Of a DNA stretch of 64,000 nt, positions 54,775 to 64,000 are shown piece by piece. Below the pieces are notes generated by a model, which did not search any database, was not told the origin of the DNA, and worked only from the letters and a program-made list of their open reading frames with translations. Position 1 is the stretch's first letter. Each line of letters begins with the position of its first letter. This DNA comes from Methyloligella halotolerans. Lineage in GTDB: Bacteria > Pseudomonadota > Alphaproteobacteria > Rhizobiales > Methyloligellaceae. The translations under genes were made by a program, and so were the position numbers. The DNA is taken from NCBI RefSeq assembly GCF_001708935.1, contig NZ_MASI01000004.1, positions 124,001 to 188,000 on the forward strand, written 5' to 3'.

Positions 54775-56619
54775 ATGTCAGTGTCCGGACAGATTCGCCA
54801 GCTCCCGCCCGACCTCGTGAACCGTATCGCGGCGGGCGAGGTGGTCGAGCGGCCAGCCAGCGTCGTGAAGGAGCTCGTGGAAAACGCCATCGATGCCGGC
54901 GCCACCCGGATCGATATCTCGGCGACCGGCGGCGGCCTGGGCCTGATCCGCGTGGCCGATGACGGTCGCGGCATGGACGCGGACGATCTGCAACTTGCCG
55001 TGGAGCGCCACGCCACATCCAAGCTCGCCGACGAGACCCTCTCCCAGATCGCAACTCTCGGCTTCCGGGGCGAGGCGCTGCCCTCCATCGGCTCCGTGGC
55101 CCGCCTCACCATTCAGAGCAGGGCGGACGGCGCTGGCCACGCCCACGAGATCACCGTCGATGCAGGAGCGAAATCGCCCCTGAAGCCGGCCGCCCTCAAT
55201 GGCGGGACCACCGTCGAGGTGCGCGATCTCTTCTACGCGACCCCGGCGCGCCTGAAATTCATGAAGTCGGAACGGGCCGAGACGGCCGCTATCACCGATA
55301 CCGTCAAGCGCCTGGCGCTCGCCCAGCCGGAAGTGGGATTAAGCCTCACCTTCGGAAGCCGCGCATCCTTGCGCCTTTCGCCTTGTCAGCCCGGCCTGCT
55401 GGACGATGCGCTCGCCCGTGTAGGGCGCATTCTCGGCGACGATTTCGTGCGTGACGCCATGCCCGTGAAGCTGACCCGGAACGGCATCACGCTTCAGGGT
55501 TTCGCCGGCCTGCCCACGCTCCATCGCCCCAACGGCATGCAGCAACATCTGATCGTCAACGGGCGCCCGGTGAAGGACAAGCTCCTCGCCGGGGCGGTGC
55601 GCGCCGCCTATGGCGACTACATCCCGTCAGGCCGCTTCCCGCTCCTGGTCCTCTACGTGACGCTCCCGCCCCACGAGGTGGACGTGAACGTGCACCCGGC
55701 CAAGGCGGAGCTGCGCTTTCGGGATGCCCAGACCGTGCGGGGGATGATCGTCTCCGGTTTGCGCGATGCGTTGGGGGCTGCCGGTCACCGCGCAACCAAC
55801 ACCCTGTCCGACGTGGCGCTGGCCAGGCTGAGCGAACGGGTGAATGGGCCTATCGGGGGATGGGCACCCCCCGCCAACGCCCCATACAGCCAACCTTACC
55901 GCGCGTCCGACCGCGCCCTCTATGGCATGGCCGAGCGCGCTCAAAGCCCGTTGGGCGAGATCGACCGGCCGAGCGCCGATACCCGCCCCAGCGATGCAGC
56001 CGAACCTGCGGCGGACTCGAATGGCTCACCGGTCGACTACCCCCTCGGCGCGGCCCGTGCTCAGCTCCACGACACCTTCATCATCGCCGAGACCGAGCAA
56101 TCCCTGATCATCGTCGATCAGCACGCCGCCCACGAGCGCCTGGTCTACGAGCGGCTGAAGAAGAGCTACGCCAATGGCGGCATCGCCCGCCAAATGCTGC
56201 TGATCCCGGAGATCGTCGAGCTGGACGAGGACCGCACATCGCGTCTGATCGAGGCGGCGGATAAGCTCGAGCTGCTCGGCCTCGTCATCGAGCCCTTCGG
56301 CGGCGGAGCCATCGCCGTCTGCGAGACGCCCGCCATCCTTGGCCAGGGCGATGTGAAGGGGCTGGTCTCCGATCTGGCAGACGAGCTTTGCGACGAGGAG
56401 ACCGACGCCCAGCTCCTCGCCGAGCGCCTCGACCACGTGCTCGCAACCATGGCCTGCCATGGCAGCGTCCGCGCCGGGCGCAGGCTCAACGGCGAGGAGA
56501 TGAATGCGCTCCTGCGGGATATGGAGAAGACGCCGTATTCCGGCCAATGCAATCACGGCCGGCCCACCTATGTGGAGCTTTCGATGGCGGAGATTGAGAA
56601 GCTGTTCTCCAGGCGCTAG
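54775..56619 (+). CDS. mutL: DNA mismatch repair protein MutL
   Basis: 614 residues. The N-terminal GHKL ATPase has IAAGEVVERPASVVKELVEN, DDGRGM and TLGFRGEALPSIGS. A linker of about 100 variable residues follows. The C-terminal dimerisation and nuclease domain carries QHAAHERLVYERLK, MACHGSVRAGRR, CNHGRPTYVEL and a final LFSRR. These correspond to the endonuclease motifs of MutL proteins in bacteria without MutH, so this MutL probably nicks DNA itself. It lies 74 bp after pgi. Confidence 0.96.
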   Translation: MSVSGQIRQLPPDLVNRIAAGEVVERPASVVKELVENAIDAGATRIDISATGGGLGLIRVADDGRGMDADDLQLAVERHATSKLADETLSQIATLGFRGEALPSIGSVARLTIQSRADGAGHAHEITVDAGAKSPLKPAALNGGTTVEVRDLFYATPARLKFMKSERAETAAITDTVKRLALAQPEVGLSLTFGSRASLRLSPCQPGLLDDALARVGRILGDDFVRDAMPVKLTRNGITLQGFAGLPTLHRPNGMQQHLIVNGRPVKDKLLAGAVRAAYGDYIPSGRFPLLVLYVTLPPHEVDVNVHPAKAELRFRDAQTVRGMIVSGLRDALGAAGHRATNTLSDVALARLSERVNGPIGGWAPPANAPYSQPYRASDRALYGMAERAQSPLGEIDRPSADTRPSDAAEPAADSNGSPVDYPLGAARAQLHDTFIIAETEQSLIIVDQHAAHERLVYERLKKSYANGGIARQMLLIPEIVELDEDRTSRLIEAADKLELLGLVIEPFGGGAIAVCETPAILGQGDVKGLVSDLADELCDEETDAQLLAERLDHVLATMACHGSVRAGRRLNGEEMNALLRDMEKTPYSGQCNHGRPTYVELSMAEIEKLFSRR

Positions 56620-56636
56620 CCGCGCCCGCCGTAGAC

Positions 56637-57758
56637 CTATTTCTGCTCCAGCTCCGAGATCACCGCCGTGTTGAGGAAGGCGTCGTCCGCATGGGCCAGC
56701 GTGTCTTCCTCGCTGCCCTCCGGGGCCGGGCCGAGGCTGATATGGGCGATCTGCAGGATCTGGCCGCCCGGCGTCTTGAACAGGGTGTAGTGGATTTCCA
56801 TCGGATCATCGCCCGAACGGCATGCCGTGAAGAGCCGCCGCACGAGCACGTCGCCGATCTTGTCGCTGCCCTTCTTGCCGGAGGCGAAGTCCGATTTGCA
56901 GCTCGCCCCGTCATCGGCCATCACCTGGGCGGCGGCCTTGTCGAGATCGACATCGCCCATGTTCTTGTACCCGGCCAGCGCGCCGATGATGCCGCTCTTG
57001 TAGGTCCAGACCACGTCGAAGCCCTCCATCGGGTTCTCCGACGGATCCAGGATCGTGTAGCTGGTGATTCCCGCATCGGCGAGAAGGTTGGAGGCGAACA
57101 CCACCGCCTCCGACTCCGAGAACAGCTTGTAATCCCCATCGTCTGCCTCATCGGCCGGCTGAGGCTGCGCCTGGGCGTCGTCTTCCGGCTCGGCTTTCGC
57201 CTGCAAGCCCAAGAACGGGTCGTTGCCGGACCCAGACGAAGCCTCCCGGTCCAGCTCCTGGCGCACGCATATCGCGAGATCCTTGATCGCCTGGCTGGTG
57301 CCTGCGAGCTCGAAGGTGACGTTGCCCGAGGAACTCACCACCGTGAGAACCCGGCCATCCCGCAGGGCGTCCACCATGCTGCCGTCGCTCGATAGGGGGA
57401 TCACGATGCCGTCGACGCTGACCGCCTTCGCCACCGCGTCGAACCGGTAGCGGGTGTCGACCTTGATCGCGATGTCCTGGCTGGAGCCTTCCCGAAGCTT
57501 CCAGGTCTCGTTGAGCAGCACCAAGCCCCAATTGTAGTCGCGGCTGATGACGAACCCCATGGTCGTCCCGCTGCGATAGCTGGTGGTCATGGTGCAGTCG
57601 CGGAAGCGGCCGGACTCGTCCTGGTAGGAATCTCCCGTCCAATTGCCGCTGCGGAATTCCGCGCTGGCCTTGCCAGGGAAGAGGGTCGAGAAGAGAAGAC
57701 AAGCGGCAACAAGCACGAAGCCCGCGCAAACGCGCGAATTAAGCTCAGCGGTACACAT
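56637..57758 (-). CDS. Secreted protein of unknown function
   Basis: About 373 residues with a signal peptide ([23 protein letters not shown]). It has two apparent domains: an N-terminal beta-rich part of about 150 residues ([20 protein letters not shown]) and a C-terminal part of about 150 ([20 protein letters not shown]), joined by an Ala/Gln/Pro-rich linker. Paired cysteines suggest periplasmic disulfides. ATG at 57758 is preferred for signal-peptide length; an ATG at 57779 is possible. It converges on mutL with an 18-bp gap. I do not recognise a family. Confidence 0.7.
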   Translation of the reverse strand: MCTAELNSRVCAGFVLVAACLLFSTLFPGKASAEFRSGNWTGDSYQDESGRFRDCTMTTSYRSGTTMGFVISRDYNWGLVLLNETWKLREGSSQDIAIKVDTRYRFDAVAKAVSVDGIVIPLSSDGSMVDALRDGRVLTVVSSSGNVTFELAGTSQAIKDLAICVRQELDREASSGSGNDPFLGLQAKAEPEDDAQAQPQPADEADDGDYKLFSESEAVVFASNLLADAGITSYTILDPSENPMEGFDVVWTYKSGIIGALAGYKNMGDVDLDKAAAQVMADDGASCKSDFASGKKGSDKIGDVLVRRLFTACRSGDDPMEIHYTLFKTPGGQILQIAHISLGPAPEGSEEDTLAHADDAFLNTAVISELEQK

Positions 57759-57837
57759 CGGATACTCCCAGCCACGCAAAGCCCCTACAGGGGAAACTTA
57801 AACACGGCGCGCAAAAGCCCGCCATCGTGGCTGATCG

Positions 57838-58398
57838 TCAATTCACACTTCCTCGCAGGAGTGTGATCCTCGTGTCACCGTAATCCCGTTCGTCGAGCGT
57901 CTCGAAGCCGGGCGGAATCTCTAGGGCAAGCCCGCTTTTTTCTTCGAGCACGGCGATGGCGTCCGGTGCGCACCAGCCGCCCTCTTCAAGGCTGGCAAGA
58001 GATTTTTCGCCGAGACCCCTCCCGTAAGGCGGATCGAGAAAAATTATGTCAAATGGAGCCATCGTGCCGACCGGTCCGAGCCGGGTAGCATCGCGGCGCC
58101 AAATCTTGCTCACGCCGGTTAGCCCCAACGCCTCAACATTGCGCCGCAATGCCGCACGCGCCGGGGCCGCATCATCGATGAAGCAGCAGAATTTCGCCCC
58201 GCGCGACAATGCCTCCAGCCCCAGCGCGCCGGAGCCGGCGAACAGGTCCAGCACCCGCGCCCCTTCGAACGCCACGCCGATACCGTGCTCAAGCACGTTG
58301 AAGACAGCTTGCCGGACCTTGTCGGAGGTCGGCCGCGTGGCGTCGCCCTTGGGCGCGACGAGGCTGTGGGATTTGAACCGCCCGGAAACGATCCGCAT
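57838..58398 (-). CDS. rsmD: 16S rRNA (guanine(966)-N(2))-methyltransferase RsmD
   Basis: A 186-residue Rossmann methyltransferase: MRIVSGRFKSHSLVAPKGDA, RPTSDKVRQAVFNVLEH, motif I VLDLFAGSGALGLEALSRGA and motif IV FDIIFLDPPYGRGLG (DPPY). It methylates G966 of 16S rRNA in the 30S subunit. The gene starts 3 bp after the rluB stop on the same strand, so the two rRNA modification genes form an operon. Confidence 0.95.
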   Translation of the reverse strand: MRIVSGRFKSHSLVAPKGDATRPTSDKVRQAVFNVLEHGIGVAFEGARVLDLFAGSGALGLEALSRGAKFCCFIDDAAPARAALRRNVEALGLTGVSKIWRRDATRLGPVGTMAPFDIIFLDPPYGRGLGEKSLASLEEGGWCAPDAIAVLEEKSGLALEIPPGFETLDERDYGDTRITLLRGSVN

Positions 58399-58401
58399 GG
58401 C

Positions 58402-59286
58402 TTAGCGCTTCGCCCTGCGCCGGGCTTGCGGCGATTTTTGGGAGTGTAGCTTGCCGTGCTTGCCCGGCGTTGGCCGTTTGCCGCCCTGCTTGGTCGGTGC
58501 GCGCACGCCCAGCTCCTGGGCCAGCTTGACGCCGAGATGGCTGGTCAGCGCCTTGGGCCCGACTTCCAGCACTGCGCCGGGCGCCAGCTCGCCCAGCTGG
58601 AACGGTCCGAAAGACGTCCGGATCAGCCGGTTCACCTTCAGCCCGAGATGCTCCAGGAGGCGCTTCACCTCCCGGTTCTTGCCCTCGCGAATCCCGATGG
58701 AGAGCCAGACATTGCCGCCCTGGACCCGTTCGATACTGGCCTCCACGGGGCCATAGGCGATCCCGTCGATGGTCGCCCCGGCGCGGATCTCTTCAAGCTG
58801 CTCGTCGGCGACTTCGCCATAGGCCCGGACGCGGTAGCGGCGTAGCCAACCGGTCGAGGGGAGCTCCAAATGCCGGGCGATCGCACCATCCGTGGTCAGC
58901 AGCAGCAGACCTTCGGTGGCGATGTCCAGCCGGCCGACCGAGATCACCCGCGGCAGCTCCGGCGGCAGCGCCTCGAACACCGTCTTCCGGCCCTGCTCGT
59001 CCTTGTGGCTGGTCACCAGCCCCTTCGGCTTGTGATAGCGCCACATCCGCGGGATCTCTGCCGCGGGCAGGGCCTTGCCGTCCACAGTCACCTTGTCGGA
59101 GTCGGTGACCACGCAGGCGGGCGTCGCCAGCACCTTGCCGTTCACCGCCACGCGGCCCTCTTCGATCAGCTTTTCCGCATCCCGGCGTGAGCAGACTCCC
59201 GCCTTGGCGATCCGCTTGGCGACCCGCATGGACGTGTCGGCGGCTTCGACCTTTTGTTTTTGCGATTCTTGATCCGCTTGCGTCAT
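58402..59286 (-). CDS. rluB: Pseudouridine synthase of the RluB/RsuA family
   Basis: About 294 residues. An S4 RNA-binding domain (MRVAKRIAKAGVCSRRDAEK) precedes the catalytic domain with GRLDIATEGLLLLTTDGA (catalytic Asp in GRLD) and REGKNREVKRLLEHLGL. A basic, probably disordered C-terminal tail follows. Family members convert a uridine of 23S (RluB) or 16S (RsuA) rRNA to pseudouridine; RluB is favoured by length. Start ATG at 59286 or three codons earlier at 59295. It is divergent from tadA with almost no intergenic space, and is followed by rsmD. Confidence 0.88.
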   Translation of the reverse strand: MTQADQESQKQKVEAADTSMRVAKRIAKAGVCSRRDAEKLIEEGRVAVNGKVLATPACVVTDSDKVTVDGKALPAAEIPRMWRYHKPKGLVTSHKDEQGRKTVFEALPPELPRVISVGRLDIATEGLLLLTTDGAIARHLELPSTGWLRRYRVRAYGEVADEQLEEIRAGATIDGIAYGPVEASIERVQGGNVWLSIGIREGKNREVKRLLEHLGLKVNRLIRTSFGPFQLGELAPGAVLEVGPKALTSHLGVKLAQELGVRAPTKQGGKRPTPGKHGKLHSQKSPQARRRAKR

Positions 59287-59355
59287 GGGGCGCATATGAC
59301 GTGGATGAGCAACAAATTGAAAGCCCTGAAAATGCCGGCTGCAGGGAAGGGCGGT

Positions 59356-59814
59356 ATGTCCGGGCAGGATCGGCGCCCGCCCATGGAGATCGCCTTGGAA
59401 GAGGCCGAACGGGCCGCCGCGGCGGGCGAGGTGCCCGTGGGTGCGGTCATCGTCTCCGCGTGCGGCGAGGTGCTCAGCGTGGCCGGCAACCGGCCCAAGG
59501 CGGAGAACGACCCCACGGCCCATGCCGAGCTTCTGGCGATCCGCGAGGCCTGCGCCAGGCTGGGCTCGGAACGGCTGATCGATTGCGATCTCTACGTGAC
59601 CCTGGAGCCCTGCGCCATGTGCGCCGCGGCCATTTCCTTCGCGCGGATCAGGCGGCTCTATTTCGGGGCATACGATCCCAAGGGCGGCGCCGTTGAGCAC
59701 GGCCCCCGCTTCTTCGCTCAACCGACCTGCCACCATGCGCCGGAGGTCATCGGCGGGCTGAATGAGACCCGCGCCTCGGAGCTTCTGAAGGATTTCTTCG
59801 CCGAGCGGCGGTGA
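59356..59814 (+). CDS. tadA: tRNA adenosine(34) deaminase TadA
   Basis: About 152 residues of cytidine-deaminase fold. The zinc site is PTAHAELLAIREA (His and catalytic Glu) with TLEPCAMCAAAI (two Cys); GEVPVGAVIV and FGAYDPKGGAVEHG are also family patterns. It deaminates A34 to inosine in tRNA-Arg(ACG). The ATG at 59356 gives the usual length and has GAAGGG upstream; in-frame ATGs at 59296 and 59305 would lengthen it and nearly abut the divergent rluB start. Repeat elements follow downstream. Confidence 0.92.
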   Translation: MSGQDRRPPMEIALEEAERAAAAGEVPVGAVIVSACGEVLSVAGNRPKAENDPTAHAELLAIREACARLGSERLIDCDLYVTLEPCAMCAAAISFARIRRLYFGAYDPKGGAVEHGPRFFAQPTCHHAPEVIGGLNETRASELLKDFFAERR

Positions 59815-59826
59815 GCCTTGTGAAGC

Positions 59827-59924
59827 GTCATTGCCGGGCCTGTCCCGGCAATCCATGAACACCCACGCTTGTTGAAAGAGGGATCACCGGGGTTATGGAT
59901 GCCCGGCACAAGGCTGGGCATGAC
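59827..59924. repeat. REP-like double-hairpin element, copy 2
   Basis: GTCATTGCCGGGCCTGTCCC... and ...TGGATGCCCGGCACAAGG end in a complementary GTCAT/ATGAC pair, forming two hairpins head to head. The spacer of about 40 bases is not conserved with the other copies. It follows tadA directly. Confidence 0.65.
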
Positions 59925-59982
59925 AATTGTACTTGGGACGTGAGCTGAGCGCCGTCTCGAAGGTGCTGGCCCATAGACGGCG

Positions 59983-60058
59983 TCATTCCGGCGAAAGCCG
60001 GAATCCAGCAACAGTCTTCGAAGTGTGAAATGGGATACCGGCTTTCACCGGTATGACG
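59983..60058. repeat. REP-like double-hairpin element, copy 3
   Basis: GTCATTCCGGCGAAAGCCGG with AATCCAG, then a 25-base spacer, then TGGGATACCGGCTTTCACCG with GTATGAC. Same plan as the other copies, with GTCAT/ATGAC ends. Confidence 0.7.
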
Positions 60059-60077
60059 GCAACCGCGAGGGAAAACC

Positions 60078-60413
60078 CTAGCGCTGATTCGGAGCGGGGT
60101 TGGCCTCGGGCTTCAGCCAGATCGAAGGCGACTGGGACCGGCGCAGGGCCTGATTCTCGATATTGCCGTTCTCGTAGGGCACGAAGCCGAAATAGGAATC
60201 CCAGCGCGGTCCGCGACGGATCACATAGGGATATTGCGGCGGGCGGCCCCGCTCGAAGATCTGGGCTTCGATGACAGGCGAAGAATGGGTCGGCTGGGAC
60301 AGCGCCAGGGGGCCGGCCTCGGCCGATTTCGGAGCGAAGACGGTGAGGCACGAAGCTGCCAGAGCCAGGCCGAAAACGGCCGTCAGCTGCCCGATGTCCA
60401 AAAAGCTCCGCAC
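60078..60413 (-). CDS. Small secreted protein of unknown function
   Basis: 111 residues starting at GTG (60413), decided by GGAGGG at 7-8 bases' spacing. An in-frame TTG six codons upstream would lie in front of that site. A signal peptide (LTAVFGLALAASCLTVFAPK...AEA) is followed by a short Pro/Arg/Tyr-rich mature part (QIFERGRPPQYPYVIRRGPR, DSYFGFVPYENGNIENQALR). There is no known domain. It lies between two REP-like elements. Confidence 0.6.
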   Translation of the reverse strand: MRSFLDIGQLTAVFGLALAASCLTVFAPKSAEAGPLALSQPTHSSPVIEAQIFERGRPPQYPYVIRRGPRWDSYFGFVPYENGNIENQALRRSQSPSIWLKPEANPAPNQR

Positions 60414-60561
60414 GATGAATCCCTCCGCCAATGTCGCAAATCAAACCGCAAGCTAGGCCTGCCGTTCCCAATTGGCAATGAGCCTCGCACGAAACCGTGG
60501 AGAAAGTGCGAATCTGCAACGGTTTGTTTCTAGGGCTAGGTCGTGGCCCGTGGCAGGGGCC

Positions 60562-60655
60562 GTCATCCCGGCGAAAGCGGGATCCAGTAACCGCCGCAAA
60601 TCTTGAAAAACGGAGACAGGGGCTAATGGATCGCCCGGTCAAGCCGGGCGATGAC
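60562..60655. repeat. REP-like double-hairpin element, copy 4
   Basis: GTCATCCCGGCGAAAGCGGG with ATCCAG, a spacer, then TGGATCGCCCGGTCAAGCCG with GGCGATGAC. It overlaps no gene and ends 16 bp before the purD stop. Confidence 0.7.
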
Positions 60656-60670
60656 ATCCGAGCAGAATGG

Positions 60671-61933
60671 CTAAACCGCCCGCCAGCCGATATCCCGTCG
60701 GCAGAACCCTTCCGGCCAGTCGATCTTGTCGACCGCCTCGTAGGCGCGGCTTTGCGCTTCGGCGATCGATTCGCCCCGCGCCGTGACACCGAGTACGCGG
60801 CCGCCAGTGGCGATCACCTTGTCGCCGTCCTGGGCCGTGCCGGCGTGGAAGATCTCGACGCCTTCAGGCGCCGCAGCCTCTTCGAGCCCCTTGATCTCGG
60901 AGCCCTTCTCGTAATCGCCGGGATAGCCTTTCGAGGCCATCACCACGCACAGGCTTGCTCCCGTATGCCAGTCCAGCGTCATGCCTGAGAGATCGCCGCG
61001 CGCGGTGGCCAGCAGCGCCGGCAGCAGGTCCGATTTCAGCGCCACCATGAGCGCCTGACATTCCGGATCGCCGAAGCGGACATTGTATTCGATGAGCTTG
61101 GGGCTTCCGTCCTTCACCATCAGCCCGGCATAGAGCACGCCCTTATAGGCCATGCCCGCATCGGCCAGCCACGAGACGGTCGGCCGGATGATCTCGTCCA
61201 CCACCTTCTGGCAGATCTCGTCGGTCATGATGGGGGCAGGGGAATAGGCGCCCATGCCGCCGGTGTTCGGCCCCTCGTCGCCGTCATAGGCGCGCTTATG
61301 GTCCTGGGCGGTCGCGAGCGGCAGGATTGTCTCCCCGTCGACGAGCGCGAAGAAGCTCGCCTCTTCGCCGTCGAGAAACTCCTCGATCACCACCTTGGCG
61401 CCGGGGCCGCCATAGGTGCCGTCGAAGCAGGCCTGCAGCGCCCGCAGGGCCTCGCCCGCGTTATGAGCGATGGTGACGCCCTTGCCGGCCGCCAGCCCGT
61501 CCGCCTTGATCACCACCGGCATGTCGTGGGTCATCAGATGAGTGCGGGCATCGCTCGCATTGTCGAAAATGGCGTATTTCGCCGTCGGGATATTCGCCTC
61601 GTCGCAGATCAGCTTGGTGAAGGCCTTGGAGCCTTCCAGCTGTGCGGGCTTCGCGTCCGGACCGAACACGGCGATGCCATCGCCCTCCAGATCGTCGGCC
61701 AGCCCTTCCACCAGCGGCGCCTCGGGCCCGATCACCACCAGGCCGATCTCCTTCTCCTTGCAGAAGGCGAGGATCGCCTGATGGTCGGTCAGCATCAGGT
61801 CGACGCATTCGGCGACCTTTGCGATGCCGGCATTTCCCGGCACGCAGTAGAGCGTCTCCAACTCCGGCGACTGAGCCAGTTTCCAACAGAGCGCATGCTC
61901 GCGCCCGCCGCCGCCGATCACTAGAACATTCAC
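60671..61933 (-). CDS. purD: Phosphoribosylamine-glycine ligase
   Basis: A 420-residue ATP-grasp enzyme: [54 protein letters not shown], the GSAR-equivalent [29 protein letters not shown] and [13 protein letters not shown]. It forms glycinamide ribonucleotide in purine synthesis. It is divergent from xseA with about 150 bp between the starts, and its 3' end lies next to a REP-like element. Confidence 0.97.
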   Translation of the reverse strand: MNVLVIGGGGREHALCWKLAQSPELETLYCVPGNAGIAKVAECVDLMLTDHQAILAFCKEKEIGLVVIGPEAPLVEGLADDLEGDGIAVFGPDAKPAQLEGSKAFTKLICDEANIPTAKYAIFDNASDARTHLMTHDMPVVIKADGLAAGKGVTIAHNAGEALRALQACFDGTYGGPGAKVVIEEFLDGEEASFFALVDGETILPLATAQDHKRAYDGDEGPNTGGMGAYSPAPIMTDEICQKVVDEIIRPTVSWLADAGMAYKGVLYAGLMVKDGSPKLIEYNVRFGDPECQALMVALKSDLLPALLATARGDLSGMTLDWHTGASLCVVMASKGYPGDYEKGSEIKGLEEAAAPEGVEIFHAGTAQDGDKVIATGGRVLGVTARGESIAEAQSRAYEAVDKIDWPEGFCRRDIGWRAV

Positions 61934-62086
61934 GTCTCGCTTATCCCCGCTTTATGGTTTGGACTGCGTCCTGCTATTGCTTGTTCGGGCCCAAGGTACC
62001 AGCTTAAGGCACCAGCCTATGGCCCCAGCTTCCAGAATTCCCGCGCTTCATAGCGCGCTTTCGCATGCCGACCAAACCGGACCGTT

Positions 62087-63724
62087 ATGCCGCCCGAGCC
62101 CGACCTGCATTCCAACCTGATCGAATATTCGGTCTCCGAGCTGTCCTTCTCCCTGAAGCGCACGGTGGAGGATGCCTACGGCCATGTGCGCCTGCGCGGC
62201 GAGATTTCCGGCTTCCGTGGCCAGCACGCTTCGGGCCACGCCTATTTCACCCTGAAGGATGAAAAGGCCTGCATCGATGCGGTCTGCTGGCGATCCACAT
62301 TCGGCAAGCTGAAGTTCAAGCCGGAGGAGGGGCTGGAGGTGATCGCCACCGGCAAGGTCACCACCTATCCCGGCCGTTCCAAATATCAGATCGTCATCGA
62401 ACAGCTGGAGCCGGCGGGGCTCGGCGCGCTTATGGCGCTGCTCGAGGAACGCAAGCGGAAGCTCGCCGAAGAGGGCCTGTTCGACGAGGCCCACAAGAAG
62501 CCGCTCCCCTTCCTGCCTCGCGTCATCGGGGTCGTCACCTCACCCACCGGGGCGGTCATCCGCGATATTCTTCATCGGCTTGAGGACCGCTTCCCGAGCC
62601 ATGTGCTGCTATGGCCCTGCCGCGTCCAGGGCGACACCTGCGCCCAAGAGGTCTCGGCGGCAATCGAGGCTTTCAACGCGATGGACGGTGCGGGTCTCAT
62701 GCCGCGCCCGGACCTGATCATCGTCGCCCGTGGCGGCGGCAGCCTGGAGGATCTCTGGGGCTTCAACGAAGAGGCCGTGGTGCGCGCCGCCTTCGCCAGC
62801 AACATCCCGCTGATCTCCGCGGTCGGCCACGAGACCGACTGGACCCTCATCGACCTCGTCGCCGATTACCGTGCGCCGACGCCGACAGGCGCCGCCGAAC
62901 GCGCCGTACCGGTCCGCGCCGATCTGCTGCTGCAGGTCTCGGGCTTCGGCGTGCGCATGGGCGGCGTCTTGCGCAGCGCCCTTGGCGGCCATCGCAACCG
63001 CTTCCTGGCAGCCTCCCGGGGTATCCCGAAGCCGTCGGCGATTCTTGCCTTGCCTCGCCAGCATTTCGACAGCGTTTCGGGCCGCCTGGGCCGTGGCACC
63101 CATTCTCATGTTCAGCGCGCCCGCAGTCTGTTCGCCAACCAGGCCATGCGCCTGCCCAAGCTGTCCCAGCTCATCACCGCGCCGCGTCATCGCTTCGATG
63201 CGACCGCCCGCATGCTGGCGCCGGCGCTCGCCGCCAATGCCCAAAAACACCGCGGCCGGTTCGACCGGGCCGCTCAGCTCCGCCCGCACCTTCTCGCCGG
63301 CCGCGCCCTGCAGGCCCGCGAGCGCCTCACGCGGCTGGACCGTCAGGCGGCCCGCGGCCTGCGCGCCGAGATCGCCCTGAAGCGCCGCCGCCTGGAGGAG
63401 CAGTCGAAGCTGCTGGTCTCTCTCGGTCCTCAGAACGTGCTGGCGCGCGGCTTCGCCCTGGTGCGCGACGAGGCGGGGCAGGTGGTGCGAAAGGCAGCCG
63501 GCGTCCGTCCCGGCACGGCCCTCGATCTGCAATTCGCCGATGGCCATCTCGGCGCCACGGCAGGCCAGCCGGTTTTGGATCCGACGGAGCCCGGCAAGCC
63601 GGCCCCGAAGCGGCCAGCGCCGTCCAAGCAGTCGCAAACCAAGCAGCGCCCGCCCAAATCTGCATCCGAAAAGCCTTTGGCACGCGCGGAAAAGCCGCCG
63701 GCCAAACAGGGCAAGCTGCTCTAG
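62087..63724 (+). CDS. xseA: Exodeoxyribonuclease VII large subunit
   Basis: 545 residues. An N-terminal OB fold binds single-stranded DNA (YSVSELSFSLKRTVEDAYGH, RGEISGFRGQHASGHAYFTL). The catalytic domain has FLPRVIGVVTSPTGAVIRDI, IIVARGGGSLEDLWGFNEE and ISAVGHETDWTLIDLVADYR, followed by a long coiled region. The last 50 or so residues are Pro/Lys/Ala-rich and extend past the usual end of the family. With XseB it degrades single-stranded DNA from both ends. The DUF2093 gene follows 76 bp downstream, a frequent alphaproteobacterial neighbour. Confidence 0.96.
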   Translation: MPPEPDLHSNLIEYSVSELSFSLKRTVEDAYGHVRLRGEISGFRGQHASGHAYFTLKDEKACIDAVCWRSTFGKLKFKPEEGLEVIATGKVTTYPGRSKYQIVIEQLEPAGLGALMALLEERKRKLAEEGLFDEAHKKPLPFLPRVIGVVTSPTGAVIRDILHRLEDRFPSHVLLWPCRVQGDTCAQEVSAAIEAFNAMDGAGLMPRPDLIIVARGGGSLEDLWGFNEEAVVRAAFASNIPLISAVGHETDWTLIDLVADYRAPTPTGAAERAVPVRADLLLQVSGFGVRMGGVLRSALGGHRNRFLAASRGIPKPSAILALPRQHFDSVSGRLGRGTHSHVQRARSLFANQAMRLPKLSQLITAPRHRFDATARMLAPALAANAQKHRGRFDRAAQLRPHLLAGRALQARERLTRLDRQAARGLRAEIALKRRRLEEQSKLLVSLGPQNVLARGFALVRDEAGQVVRKAAGVRPGTALDLQFADGHLGATAGQPVLDPTEPGKPAPKRPAPSKQSQTKQRPPKSASEKPLARAEKPPAKQGKLL

Positions 63725-63800
63725 CGGTCTCGGGATGTGGAGTCTAAGGTGGCCCCGGTCCGGCAGGAAAAAGCGAAAACGAAGAGACGGCTCGAACGTG

Positions 63801-64000
63801 ATGAACCGGTTTGAACGGTTGGGCTTCAAAGGCGAAGCCAAGCTCAGATATCTCGATGGCGAAGTGCAGGTGCTCTCGCCCGGCGACTTCGTTCGCTGCG
63901 CGGTGACCGGCGAGCCGATCCGCCTGGACGAGCTGCGCTATTGGAGCGTCGAGCTTCAGGAGCCCTATCTCGACGCCGCGATCTCCCTCCAGCGCTACCG
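63801..64000 (+). CDS. DUF2093 domain protein (truncated by the window end)
   Basis: 66 codons are visible from ATG at 63801 with no stop before the edge: MNRFERLGFKGEAKLRYLDG, then VQVLSPGDFVRCAVTGEPIR and LDELRYWSVELQEPYLDA. This fits the small alphaproteobacterial DUF2093 family of about 70 residues, so little is missing. The function is unknown. CAVTG with a single Cys is conserved in the family as I recall it. It is likely co-transcribed with xseA. Confidence 0.8.
   Translation, partial: MNRFERLGFKGEAKLRYLDGEVQVLSPGDFVRCAVTGEPIRLDELRYWSVELQEPYLDAAISLQRY

Overview
The window is a 64-kb stretch of a high-GC alphaproteobacterial chromosome, most likely order Hyphomicrobiales (Rhizobiales). 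Supporting signs are short HisG with HisZ, a tRNA-His with A73 and a G1:U72 pair, a BcsS-like protein, phasins with TGC-type operators, tandem Irr-box-like repeats by an iron transporter, a CIRCE element before groES, a TIGR01459-type HAD protein and a DUF2093 protein. There is no phage, insertion sequence, CRISPR array or rRNA operon; this is core housekeeping sequence with a few accessory modules.

Layout. 1-9.5 kb: tail of an Anbu-like protease, a phasin (-), a methyltransferase, a DNA ligase/MBL exonuclease repair pair (-), a BcsS-like outer-membrane protein, a polyamine-type binding protein and an AsmA protein (-). 9.6-13.2 kb: an Fbp-type ferric iron transporter (binding protein, Cys-rich unknown, permease) with two tandem Irr-box-like sites upstream. 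13.2-16.6 kb: a soluble histidine kinase, a second phasin, tRNA-His and a PRC-barrel protein. 16.7-21.9 kb: a surface-polysaccharide module (4,6-dehydratase, lipid-linked sugar-phosphate transferase, SDR, GT4) that resembles the QuiNAc/FucNAc initiation route. 22.1-29.6 kb: an orphan TRAP binding protein, glcDEF and a PAS-PAS hybrid kinase. 29.7-33.2 kb: hisS-hisZ-hisG.

33.4-38.6 kb (-): an SbmA/BacA-like ABC exporter/importer, groESL and an HWE-type kinase. 38.8-45.0 kb: an FNR/CRP-type regulator with an N-terminal Cys cluster, a large acidic repeat-bearing membrane protein, a HAD protein, a CheY-CheZ pair (-), a MaoC hydratase and ribF. 45.1-50.6 kb: ileS with an in-frame histone-H1-like N-terminal region, lspA, a BamF-like lipoprotein and a small secreted protein. 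50.7-57.8 kb: an active/inactive M16 peptidase pair, pgi, mutL and a secreted unknown. 57.8-64 kb: rsmD-rluB (-), tadA, a secreted unknown (-), purD (-), xseA and a truncated DUF2093 gene.

A recurring feature is loss of reading frame by one base in genes that should be intact (ileS three times, pgi, the hybrid kinase, AsmA, a binding protein). Essential ileS cannot plausibly be a pseudogene, so most of these look like sequencing or assembly errors. Coordinates for those genes are given frame-corrected.
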